Positions 56,729 through 64,000 of a DNA stretch of 64,000 bases are shown in pieces. The notes beneath the pieces were generated by a model, which saw only the letters and a list, made by a program, of their open reading frames with translations, was not told where the DNA came from and did no database searches. This DNA comes from Desulfovibrio sp. Huiquan2017. Lineage in GTDB: Bacteria > Desulfobacterota > Desulfovibrionia > Desulfovibrionales > Desulfovibrionaceae. Position 1 is the stretch's first letter. The number at the start of each line of letters is the position of its first letter. The position numbers and the translations under genes are program-made. The stretch spans positions 124,001-188,000 of the forward strand of contig NZ_JAFMPN010000008.1 in NCBI RefSeq assembly GCF_017351175.1. Reading direction: 5' to 3'.

Positions 56729-57469
56729 CTATTTCTTCCTGAAGATCTGCTTCATTGCGGTGATGCCCATCTTGCGGCGCAGGAAGCCGAGCTGGTTCTG
56801 CAAGGGCAGCCCCTTGGGACAGACGTCTTCGCAGGCGAGAAGGCCCATGCAGCCGAAGATGCCGTTGTCGTTGCCGATGACCTCGAAGTACTGCTCGTCC
56901 GTGCGTTCGTCGCGGGGATCGACCACGAAGCGGGCGATGCGGTTCAGGGCCGCGGCCCCCATGAAGTCGTCGCGCAGGCGGGCGGTTCCACAGGCCGAGA
57001 TGCAGCAGCCGCACTCGATACAGCGTTCGAGTTCGTAAATCTGCTCGGCCACGGAGTTGTCCATGCGCTCCTCTTCCTTGGCGGGGTCGAAGACCTTCTT
57101 GGTGTGCACCCAGGACTCGGTCTTGGCGTACATCTCGCGGAACCAGACGCCCGTATCCACGGACAGGTCGCCGACGAGTTTGAAGACCGGCAGGGGGTGC
57201 AGGATAATGTGTCCGGGCAGGTCCTTGGTCTTGGTTTGGCAGGCCAGGCCCGGGCGGCCGTTGATGACCATGGCGCACGCCCCGCAGATGCCCGCGCGGC
57301 AGCAGAAGTCGAAGATCAGACTCGGGTCCTGCTCCTCGCGCAGCCTGTTCAGGGCGATGAACAGGGTCATGTTCGGGTGCTCGTCGAGGATGTACTCCTG
57401 CATGTGCGGGACATCACCCTTCCTTTCGGGATTGTACCGGAATATCTCGAATTTTATTTGTCTACCCAT
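56729..57469 (-). CDS. frdB: Fumarate reductase/succinate dehydrogenase iron-sulfur subunit
   Basis: 246 residues. The [2Fe-2S] site is in CCRAGICGACAMVING plus a later cysteine (GLACQTK). The C-terminal domain has CIECGCCISAC and CEDVCPKGLP, with another cysteine in FGCMGLLAC, giving the [4Fe-4S] and [3Fe-4S] clusters. It passes electrons between the diheme cytochrome b subunit and the flavoprotein subunit. Confidence 0.95.
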   Translation of the reverse strand: MGRQIKFEIFRYNPERKGDVPHMQEYILDEHPNMTLFIALNRLREEQDPSLIFDFCCRAGICGACAMVINGRPGLACQTKTKDLPGHIILHPLPVFKLVGDLSVDTGVWFREMYAKTESWVHTKKVFDPAKEEERMDNSVAEQIYELERCIECGCCISACGTARLRDDFMGAAALNRIARFVVDPRDERTDEQYFEVIGNDNGIFGCMGLLACEDVCPKGLPLQNQLGFLRRKMGITAMKQIFRKK

Positions 57470-57493
57470 GATGCGTTCCTTTATTGATCCGGG

Positions 57494-59374
57494 TTACTTC
57501 TTCTTGCCGATTTCGGTGACGGGGCTCTTGACGGTGCGATCCTTGACGTACTTTTCGTCCGCCGGGATGATCTTGCCGCCGCCATAGCCGCGGTCGCCCG
57601 GAGGCAGTTCGAAGAGCGGCGTGGTGTCCTCGTACTTGAGGTCGGGCATGTCCGCGCCCATGGGCCAGTAGGCCAGGGTACGGTTGAGCCATTCCTTGTC
57701 GTTGCGCGCGGGGAAGTCCTCGCGGTTGTGAGAGCCGCGGGATTCCGTGCGCACGAGGGCCGCCTGGGCGATGCACATGGCCAGCCGGACCTGTCCCTCG
57801 ATCTTGAGGGCGGCGGCCAGCTCGTGGTTGCAGCCCACGCCGTCGGAGACCAGGCCGACCTTGCGGGCCTTCTCGATGGTCCCCTGGAGGGTGGCGACGC
57901 ACTCTTCGAGCCCGTCCTTGTTGCGGAAGACGAAGCAGCCCTTCATGAGCGCTTCCTGCATCTCGTTGCGTACGTCATAGACGTTCAACTTGCCGTTGCG
58001 CCCGTGGATGACGTCGTGGATACGCTCCTGCTGGCGCTTGATCTCGGCGTTGATGACCCGGGTGTCGAAGGTGGTCTCGTATCCCTTCAGGAACTCGACG
58101 ATCTTGGCACCGATGATGCCGCCCGCGACCACGGTCTCGGCCAGGGAGTTGCCGCCCAGGCGGTTGAATCCGTGCATGTCCCAGCAGGCCGCCTCGCCGG
58201 CGGAGTAGAGGCCCTTGAGGCCGTAGACCGCGCCGTCCTTGTCGGTCCGGATGCCCGCCATGGTGTAGTGCTGGGTGGGACGCACCGGAATGAGCTGGGT
58301 GCGCGGGTCGATGCCCAGGAAGTGATGGCAGATCTCGTCCACTTCGCGCAGCTTGGTGGAGATGTGCTTGTCGCCCAGGTGGCGGATGTCCAGCCAGAGG
58401 TGCTCGCCGTAGGGGGACTTCACGCCCTTGCCCGCGCGCATGTGCTCGGTCATCCGGCGGGAGACCACGTCGCGGGAGGCCAGCTCGGCCTTTTCCGGCT
58501 CGTAGATGTGCATGAACCGCTCTTCGTTGACGTCGAGCAGGGTTCCGCCGTCGCCGCGGCAACCCTCGGTGACGAGGATGTCGGTAGGCACGATGCCGGT
58601 GGGGTGGAACTGGATGGATTCGGGGTTGCCGATGGGAACCAGCCCGGTTTCGTGGGCCAGGATATGGCCGCCGCCGTCGCAGATGACCGCGTTGGTGGTG
58701 GCCTTGTAGATGCGGCCGAAACCGCCGGTGCAGATGGCCGTGGCCTTGGCCAGGTGAACTTCCAGCTCGCCGTTGCGCAAGTCGCGGACCACCGCGCCCA
58801 TGCACTTGTCGCCGTCATGGATCAGCGAGATGGCTTCTTTCTTGTCGAAGACGTCGATGCCCAGTTGGGCGCAGCGGTTGTCCATGGTGCACATGACCGC
58901 ATGGCCGGTGCCGTCGGAGGTGTAGCAGGTGCGCCATTTGGCCGTGCCGCCGAAGGAGCGGGCGGTGATCAGGCCCTCGTTTTCTTCCTTTTCGTACTTT
59001 TCGAATTTTTCGCCGCCCTTGAAGTAGAAGGACTGGCCGGGAACCACGCGGTTCCAGGGCACGCCCCAGGCCGCGAGTCGGCGCATTTCGATGGGCGCGG
59101 CGTCGGCGAAGAGGCGGGCGACCTCCTGGTCGCAGCCCCAGTCCGACCCCTTGACGGTGTCGATGAAGTGGATGTCCGGGGTGTCCCCTTCGCCCTTGGC
59201 ACTGTTGCCGAGTGCGGCCTGCATGCCGCCCTGGGCGGCCGAGGAATGGGAGCGCCGGGCCGGGACGATGGACAGGCAGGTGGCTTTGAATCCGTTCTGC
59301 GCGGCCTCGCAGGCCACGCGTTCGCCGGACAGTCCGGCGCCGATGACGAGCAGGTCGGAATAATATGTCTGCAT
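57494..59374 (-). CDS. frdA: Fumarate reductase/succinate dehydrogenase flavoprotein subunit
   Basis: 626 residues. The FAD motif LLVIGAGLSGERVACEAA, the histidine that binds FAD covalently (RRSHSSAAQGGMQAA) and the substrate/catalytic segments ESIQFHPTG, QHYTMAGI and ESRGSHNRED are present. The start ATG at 59372-59374 follows GAGG by about 8 bases; a GTG three codons earlier overlaps that site. It reduces fumarate to succinate or runs in reverse. Gene order C-A-B matches Wolinella-type quinol:fumarate reductase. Confidence 0.96.
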   Translation of the reverse strand: MQTYYSDLLVIGAGLSGERVACEAAQNGFKATCLSIVPARRSHSSAAQGGMQAALGNSAKGEGDTPDIHFIDTVKGSDWGCDQEVARLFADAAPIEMRRLAAWGVPWNRVVPGQSFYFKGGEKFEKYEKEENEGLITARSFGGTAKWRTCYTSDGTGHAVMCTMDNRCAQLGIDVFDKKEAISLIHDGDKCMGAVVRDLRNGELEVHLAKATAICTGGFGRIYKATTNAVICDGGGHILAHETGLVPIGNPESIQFHPTGIVPTDILVTEGCRGDGGTLLDVNEERFMHIYEPEKAELASRDVVSRRMTEHMRAGKGVKSPYGEHLWLDIRHLGDKHISTKLREVDEICHHFLGIDPRTQLIPVRPTQHYTMAGIRTDKDGAVYGLKGLYSAGEAACWDMHGFNRLGGNSLAETVVAGGIIGAKIVEFLKGYETTFDTRVINAEIKRQQERIHDVIHGRNGKLNVYDVRNEMQEALMKGCFVFRNKDGLEECVATLQGTIEKARKVGLVSDGVGCNHELAAALKIEGQVRLAMCIAQAALVRTESRGSHNREDFPARNDKEWLNRTLAYWPMGADMPDLKYEDTTPLFELPPGDRGYGGGKIIPADEKYVKDRTVKSPVTEIGKKK

Positions 59375-59387
59375 GGTGTTCACCTCG

Positions 59388-60035
59388 CTAGCTCAGCGTT
59401 ATGAAGCGGATCAGGGTGAGGACGCCGATGACCATGAAGATGGTGAACAGGGTCGACTCGAAGCGCTTGAAGCCCTTCCGCTGCTCGGATTTCACGAATC
59501 CCCATTTCACGCCGATGCGGTAGAAACCGACGCTGACGTGCAACTCCACGCTGGGAAGGAGGATCATGTAGAAGAGGAACCACCAGAAGTGCTGCATGCG
59601 GGCGGCGGACTTGGCGGCGGAGATGGGCAGGTCGTTCAGCACGACCCACATGTGGATGGCGCCCATGATCAGGATGATCATGGCGGTCACGGCCTGGATC
59701 ACCCACAGCCACGTGTCGCGGTGCTTGAGCATCTTCGCGTGGGCCAGGATGGTGCCCTGCCCCTCGGCGCGGAAGGGAATCTTGCGCGCGGCCATGGCGA
59801 AGTGGACCAGGAAGGTCAGGAAGATCAGCGGACCGCCCACCTGGGCCATGTAGGTGGCTTCGAAGAAATGGGCGATGGCGTTCATGACGCTCGGGGAGAT
59901 GACCACCGAGGATACGAGCAGCATGTGACACCACATGAAAAGGATCAGGCATGCTCCCGTCAGCATCTGCAGCCAGTCGAGGGCGGCGTCGGTGAGCGAC
60001 ACGCCTGGGACGGATGTCGTAAAGGTTTTCATCAT
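59388..60035 (-). CDS. frdC: Fumarate reductase diheme cytochrome b subunit
   Basis: 215 residues with five membrane segments. Histidines in MWCHML, FLVHFAM, GAIHMWV and VELHVSV are spaced like the four heme ligands of Wolinella succinogenes FrdC, so two b hemes are expected. It links the membrane quinone pool to FrdAB. It is the first gene of the frd-fum-mae operon, with a sigma-54 promoter 190 bases upstream. Confidence 0.93.
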   Translation of the reverse strand: MMKTFTTSVPGVSLTDAALDWLQMLTGACLILFMWCHMLLVSSVVISPSVMNAIAHFFEATYMAQVGGPLIFLTFLVHFAMAARKIPFRAEGQGTILAHAKMLKHRDTWLWVIQAVTAMIILIMGAIHMWVVLNDLPISAAKSAARMQHFWWFLFYMILLPSVELHVSVGFYRIGVKWGFVKSEQRKGFKRFESTLFTIFMVIGVLTLIRFITLS

Positions 60036-60224
60036 TCTTCACCTGTTGTTCTTGATTGATACGAAGTAGACCTTGCCTCTTGAACCGCCTCGGCCGTGGC
60101 GGATAGCCCGTCCCGTCGGAATAGGAGCCGACGGGCGCGTCCGCGCACGGTGCGATGCGCTTGCCGAGATCCTCCTTAAGAACCTCCTCAATACATCGGA
60201 TATGGATCGCAACGGTTTCGGAAA

Positions 60225-60240
60225 AGCAACAGGCATGCCA
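60225..60240 (-). promoter_or_regulatory. Sigma-54 (-24/-12) promoter of the frdCAB-fum-mae operon
   Basis: Minus-strand TGGCATG-N4-TTGCT, an exact match to the RpoN consensus (TGGCAYG-N4-TTGCW) with GG and GC 10 bases apart. A DctD-like sigma-54 activator is encoded directly upstream. The transcript would start near 60214. Confidence 0.75.
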
Positions 60241-60245
60241 GAATC

Positions 60246-60263
60246 CGTGACAAAAAAGTCACG
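60246..60263. promoter_or_regulatory. Palindrome CGTGAC-A6-GTCACG beside the sigma-54 promoter
   Basis: A perfect 6+6+6 dyad 5 bases upstream of the -24 element. It looks like a CRP/FNR-family site, but its half-site spacing is 2 bases longer than the CRP consensus. Confidence 0.4.
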
Positions 60264-60302
60264 CGATTACACGGCTATAATATGTCGAGAGAATGGAGAT
60301 GA

Positions 60303-60347
60303 GCGGATTCTTGCCGATCTGGGGTAATATGATCGGCAAGAATCCGC
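60303..60347. repeat. 17-bp perfect inverted repeat after dctD / upstream of the sigma-54 promoter
   Basis: Bases 60303-60319 pair with 60331-60347 over an 11-base loop. It begins 6 bases past the dctD stop, so it can be a terminator, although no T-run follows. It is also about 110 bases upstream of the frdC transcript start, where an activator would bind. Confidence 0.65.
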
Positions 60348-60353
60348 CGATAG

Positions 60354-61703
60354 TTATTCAGACCGTTTAAGTCCGTATTTGGTCATCTTTTCGTTCAGGG
60401 TGCGGCGGGGGATGCCGAGGTCGTCGATGACGTCCTTGATGACTCCGGCGTTGCGGTTCAGGGATTCCTGGATGAGGTGCCGCTCGAACAGGGCCACCTG
60501 GTCGCGGAGGCTGACGGCCTGGGGCGCGGTGTCGCCGGTCTTGGCGGCCATGATCTTGGCGATGCGTTCCTTGAACGGCAGGGGGGAGAGGATGTACCGT
60601 TCGGCCACGCTCTTGAGTTCGCGGACGTTGCCGGGCCAGTCGTGGCTCATCATCAGGGGCAGCCCCTCGGGACCGAGCGGGGCCGCGGTCATGCCGTAGG
60701 TGTCGGCCGTGCGCTCCAGGAAGAAGGAGAAGAGCAGGGGGATGTCGTTCATGCGTTCGCGCAGGGGCGGGACATTCAGCTCCACGGTGTTGATGCGGAA
60801 GTAGAGGTCCTCGCGCAGGCGGCCCTCGTCGATGGCCTTGCGCGGGTTTTCATTCATGGCGGAAATCAGCCGAAAGTGCACCGAGCGCGACGCATTGGCC
60901 CCCAGCGGAGTGATTTCGCGCATCTCCAGGGCGCGCAGCAGCTTGCCTTGGACGTCCAGGGGCATGGAGTTGAGTTCGTCGAGGAACAGGGTTCCGCCGT
61001 TGGCCGCTTCCAGCTTGCCTATGCGCTTGCCCTGGGCCCCGGTGAAGGCCCCGCTGACGTGGCCGAACAGCTCGCTCTCGGCCATGTCCACCGGAATGGT
61101 GGCGCAGTTGAGGGCCATGTAGGGGCCCTTGTTCGACAGAGAGAGGTTGTGGATGGCCCGGGCGATGACCTCCTTGCCCGTGCCGGTTTCGCCGAAAAGG
61201 AGCACGTTGGCCAGGGTGGGGGCTATGTGGGTGATTTCCTTCTTGAGCTCGCGCATGGGCTGGCTGGTGCCCACCAGCCGGGAATCAATCCCCTCGCAGT
61301 CGGACAGGGCCATCTTGAGCTGGCGGTTCTCGATCACCAGGCGTCGTTTTTCCAGGGCGCGCTTGATGGTCTCCACGATTTGTTCCGGATCGAAGGGCTT
61401 CTCCACGAAGTCGTAGGCCCCGCCCTGGATGGCCTCCACGGCCATGGCGATGTCGCCGTGCCCGGTGAACAGGACCACGGGGATGTGCTCGTCGATGGCC
61501 GCGATCTTCTTTTGGAAGGCCAGGCCGTCCAGGCCGGGCATCTTCACGTCGGTCAGGACGATGCCCGTGTAGTCCGGGGTGATGTCTCGCAGGGCCACGC
61601 GGGCGTCCGCGTAGTCGGCGACTTCGAAGTCCGAGAGTTCCAACCATTGTCGGGCGGAGTCCCGGACCGACTGCTCGTCGTCTACCAATATGACTTTCTT
61701 CAT
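60354..61703 (-). CDS. dctD: DctD-like sigma-54-dependent response regulator
   Basis: 449 residues. The receiver domain has Asp8/Asp9, phospho-acceptor Asp52 (LTDVKMPG) and Lys102. The AAA+ domain has Walker A GETGTGKE, the sigma-54-contacting loop GAFTGA and GGTLFLDELN. A C-terminal Fis-type HTH (DDLGIPRRTLNEKMTKYGLK) completes it. It overlaps the sensor kinase stop by 4 bases (ATGA). It should activate the sigma-54 promoter 114 bases downstream of its own stop, turning on fumarate/C4-dicarboxylate genes. Confidence 0.92.
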   Translation of the reverse strand: MKKVILVDDEQSVRDSARQWLELSDFEVADYADARVALRDITPDYTGIVLTDVKMPGLDGLAFQKKIAAIDEHIPVVLFTGHGDIAMAVEAIQGGAYDFVEKPFDPEQIVETIKRALEKRRLVIENRQLKMALSDCEGIDSRLVGTSQPMRELKKEITHIAPTLANVLLFGETGTGKEVIARAIHNLSLSNKGPYMALNCATIPVDMAESELFGHVSGAFTGAQGKRIGKLEAANGGTLFLDELNSMPLDVQGKLLRALEMREITPLGANASRSVHFRLISAMNENPRKAIDEGRLREDLYFRINTVELNVPPLRERMNDIPLLFSFFLERTADTYGMTAAPLGPEGLPLMMSHDWPGNVRELKSVAERYILSPLPFKERIAKIMAAKTGDTAPQAVSLRDQVALFERHLIQESLNRNAGVIKDVIDDLGIPRRTLNEKMTKYGLKRSE

Positions 61704-63481
61704 GATTTGTCTTCTTGTTGTTGCTTGGAAAGGGGCAGGATGACGAAGAATTCGGCCCCGATCGGGTCGCGGTTGGCCACCCGGAAATCGCCCTTCATGT
61801 CCTTCACGATCTTGTAGGAAATGGACAGGCCGAGTCCCACGCCGATGCCCTCCTTTTTGGTGGTCACGAAGGGCTCGAAGATTTTTTTGCCGACCTCTTC
61901 GGCGATGCCGGGCCCGTTGTCCCAGACGTGGATGGTAGACTTGTCGCCTTCCACGGACAGCCGCACGCCGATGAGCGGCGAGGCCGTTTCCTGGAGGGCG
62001 TCCAACCCGTTGCGGAATAGGTTGATGAGGACCTGCTCCATGCGCATGCGGTCGCCCCGGATGAGCACGGGCTGGCCGGGCATGGACAGCTTCAGATCGC
62101 AGTTTTCCACCATGAACTGGTGCTTCATCAGGTTGAGGGCTTCCTTGATGGCCAGACGCAGGTCGAATTCGATGTCCTTGTCCGTGGTCCGCCGGGCAAA
62201 GGACTTGAGCTGTCCCGTGACCTTGGCCATGCGGTCGCCCAACTCCGAGACTTTGAGCAGGGTGGGGTCGAGGTCTTCGAGCTTGTTGCGCTTGAGCATC
62301 AACCGGCAACTGGCCACGTAGGTCTTGGTGGCCGCGATGGGCTGGTTGAGTTCGTGGGCGATGGCCGTGGCCATCTCACCCAGCGCGGCCAGCTTGCCCG
62401 CCTGGACCAGTTCCTCCTGGGCCGCGCGCAGTTCGTGCTCGGTGCGCTTGCGCTCCTCCACCTCCTGGGCCAACTGGCGGTTGATGTCCCGGATGCGGTT
62501 GGCCTCCGCGGCCTGTTGGCGGGAGATCTGCCGTTGGCGGCGTTCGCGCAGGAAGAGGCGGGTCAGCACGGCCAGGCCGAGGAGCACGAAGGTGGTCAGG
62601 GACACGCCCAGCGTCCGTTCCCAGAGCGGTCCCTGGGGCGTGAGATAACTGATCTTCCAGTCCGTGCCCGGGATTCCCCGGGTGTTCAGCAGGAAGCGTT
62701 CGGTGCCGATGGTCGTCTCGCTGACGAAGCCGAAGCGGGTGCGCGTGTGCCAGGCCAGGTGCTTGAGTTGGTATTTGGGATAGTGTTCGCGGTCGTGGAT
62801 TTCCTGGATCATGCCCGCGTCCAGCGGTGTCAGGGTCATGTATTTCCAGGAAGGGCGACTGGTCAGGACGATGACCCCGTTGGAATCGGTCACGATCAGG
62901 GTCTCGCCGCCCTCCTTCCAGAGACGCTCCAGGGGAGAGAGGGCGATCTTGGCCACGGCCACGCCGAGAACCTCGTCGTTGTCCTTGATGGGGTGGGAGA
63001 TGTAGATGCCGGGTTCGCCCCGGGTGATGCCCACGCCGAAGAAGATTCCCTGGCTCCCGGACATGGCGTCCTTGAAGTAGGGCCGGAAGCCGAGGTCCAG
63101 GCCGACGAAGGCGTTGGGGCGATCCCAGTTGGAAGCCGCCTTGACGATTCCGTCCGTGCCGATGATGTAGACCACCGACGACTCGGCGATGGTGTTCACC
63201 CGCTTGAGAAAACGGTTGATGGGCGTTGCCTCGCCGCCCTTGGTCAGAAAGGCCGAGACCATGCCGTTCTCGGAAATGAGGTAAGGCAGGTATTCGTATT
63301 TGCGCAGTTCGGAATCCAGCGTCATCTCGTACAGGGTCAGGCGTTCCTCGGAGACCTGCTCCAGGTCCTGGAGATAGTCGTACTGCACCAGCAGGCCGAC
63401 AATGAACGGCAGGCCGATGAGCAGGAATATGCCGAGCGTTACGGCCGGGGTGTTGAAACGGGTTTCGTTGAAGGCTTTCAT
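61700..63481 (-). CDS. dctB: DctB-like C4-dicarboxylate sensor histidine kinase
   Basis: 593 residues. Membrane helices at about 13-33 and 290-312 bracket a periplasmic sensor of dCache/double-PAS type. A long coiled coil (RQISRQQAAEANRIRD through ELRAAQEEL) joins it to the kinase. The H box is AIAHELNQPIAA (His376), the N box NLFRNGLDAL, and G boxes DNGPGI and GVGLGLSIS. This is the DctB layout that senses external C4-dicarboxylates and phosphorylates DctD. The ligand is inferred from the neighbours. Confidence 0.9.
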   Translation of the reverse strand: MKAFNETRFNTPAVTLGIFLLIGLPFIVGLLVQYDYLQDLEQVSEERLTLYEMTLDSELRKYEYLPYLISENGMVSAFLTKGGEATPINRFLKRVNTIAESSVVYIIGTDGIVKAASNWDRPNAFVGLDLGFRPYFKDAMSGSQGIFFGVGITRGEPGIYISHPIKDNDEVLGVAVAKIALSPLERLWKEGGETLIVTDSNGVIVLTSRPSWKYMTLTPLDAGMIQEIHDREHYPKYQLKHLAWHTRTRFGFVSETTIGTERFLLNTRGIPGTDWKISYLTPQGPLWERTLGVSLTTFVLLGLAVLTRLFLRERRQRQISRQQAAEANRIRDINRQLAQEVEERKRTEHELRAAQEELVQAGKLAALGEMATAIAHELNQPIAATKTYVASCRLMLKRNKLEDLDPTLLKVSELGDRMAKVTGQLKSFARRTTDKDIEFDLRLAIKEALNLMKHQFMVENCDLKLSMPGQPVLIRGDRMRMEQVLINLFRNGLDALQETASPLIGVRLSVEGDKSTIHVWDNGPGIAEEVGKKIFEPFVTTKKEGIGVGLGLSISYKIVKDMKGDFRVANRDPIGAEFFVILPLSKQQQEDKS

Positions 63482-63612
63482 GCTTTGCCTGTGCCTGTTC
63501 CCGAACGAGCGGGGGTTGGATCTGTTTCGGTCCGCTTTTCAATAATAGGCGGAAATCCGCCGATCGGGCAAGGGCGAAAGCGGGCCGCTTGCAGGCCGCA
63601 TGTGTTCAACAT

Positions 63613-63641
63613 ACTGTATTTATTTAATTTGCTTGTGTTAA
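63613..63641 (-). promoter_or_regulatory. Putative promoter of the dctBD-like operon
   Basis: Minus-strand TTAACA (63636-63641), 17-base spacer, TACAGT (63613-63618), about 130 bases before the sensor kinase start, in an AT-rich stretch. Confidence 0.4.
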
Positions 63642-63732
63642 CGGGAGATTCCATGCCCATGATCTAGCAAATAGGATACCGACATCCCGGCGCGGGAGAT
63701 ATATTTCGTCGTTTGGGCCGGGGCGCGTGGAA

Positions 63733-64000
63733 TCAGTGCGGGAAATTCTCGGTGTAGGCCACGCTTCGATCGGGCAGGAACCAGATGCAGGCGCTCTTGG
63801 GCGAATACTCCTTGAGGAAGGCGGTCCCCCGGGCCGGGCCCATGATGAACAGGGTGGTGGCCAGGGCGTCGGCCAGTTCAGCGGTATCGGCTATGACGGT
63901 CACGCCGATGGATTTGTGGGCCGAGTCCATGGTCGAGGGGTTGATGATGTGGTGGTGCTTGATGGGCCCGCCCTGCTTGTCCGGGCTGACGAATTGCCGG
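63733..64000 (-). CDS. apbE: FAD:protein FMN transferase (ApbE), C-terminal part (runs off window end)
   Basis: The frame stays open to the window edge and gives 89 residues. HHHIINPSTMDSAHKSIGVT matches the conserved ApbE segment around the flavin/metal site, and TAELADALATTLFIMG is the family's Mg-binding aspartate block. ApbE transfers FMN from FAD to threonines of RnfG, RnfD and similar proteins. The N-terminus with its signal peptide lies outside. It is a plausible maturase for the Rnf complex in this window. Confidence 0.85.
   Translation of the reverse strand, partial: RQFVSPDKQGGPIKHHHIINPSTMDSAHKSIGVTVIADTAELADALATTLFIMGPARGTAFLKEYSPKSACIWFLPDRSVAYTENFPH

Larger units (their letters stand above)
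60036..60353. other. Regulatory region between frdC and the dctD-like gene
   Basis: 318 bases with no gene. It holds the sigma-54 promoter (60225-60240), a 6+6+6 palindrome (60246-60263) and a 17-base inverted repeat (60303-60347). The promoter's long leader (about 180 bases) has no other feature I recognise. Confidence 0.6.

Overview
The window looks like the chromosome of an anaerobic, sulfate-reducer-like Desulfovibrionaceae bacterium (Desulfovibrio/Pseudodesulfovibrio type). The evidence is the gene content: a decaheme cytochrome c leading an Rnf operon, a Desulfovibrio-type single-chain pyruvate:ferredoxin oxidoreductase next to pta-ackA, a two-subunit Tat-exported formate dehydrogenase, a Wolinella-type fumarate reductase, and GC-rich genes separated by AT-rich intergenic stretches. 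I see no phage, insertion sequence, CRISPR array, tRNA or rRNA.

Layout. 1-587: 5' part of rsgA (minus strand). 1047-13255: a run of eleven genes plus a ferredoxin, all on the minus strand. They encode a proline racemase/4-hydroxyproline epimerase, a TauE/SafE permease, a heterotrimeric HcnABC/LhpBEF-like FAD dehydrogenase, an MFS transporter, RidA, an ADP-forming acyl-CoA synthetase and a four-subunit 2-oxoacid:ferredoxin oxidoreductase. A divergent IclR-family regulator lies at 14014-14817. In order, these enzymes can racemize a cyclic amino acid, oxidize it to an imine, hydrolyse the imine, decarboxylate the 2-oxoacid to an acyl-CoA and recover ATP. This is the most interesting system in the window. 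14969-16711: proS. 17864-26405: a sigma-54-type promoter, a YdhY/YdhV-like ferredoxin and aldehyde oxidoreductase pair, a B12-type radical SAM protein, a MoeA-like molybdopterin-binding protein and an SsuA/NrtA-type ABC importer. 26959-31633: formate dehydrogenase A and B (cysteine rather than selenocysteine form) and an FdhD lacking the CxxC motif.

31766-36950: an RND efflux pump and its adaptor, with a divergent TetR regulator. 37577-37936: a periplasmic BOF-fold protein. 38300-52230 (minus): decaheme cytochrome, rnfC, rnfD, rnfG, rnfE, rnfA and an RnfB fused to a GltD-like flavoprotein, followed by pta, ackA and PFOR. Together these cover pyruvate to acetate plus ATP, and ferredoxin oxidation at the membrane.

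52331-63481 (minus): a DASS anion transporter, malic enzyme, two-subunit fumarase and fumarate reductase CAB, preceded by a consensus sigma-54 promoter, then a DctD/DctB-type two-component system. This is a C4-dicarboxylate uptake and fumarate respiration/disproportionation module feeding pyruvate to PFOR. The window ends in the 3' part of an apbE gene (63733-64000), whose product family flavinylates RnfG and RnfD. The shared theme is reduced ferredoxin and acyl-CoA energy conservation: the amino-acid operon, PFOR and probably the aldehyde oxidoreductase all make reduced ferredoxin, and Rnf spends it.
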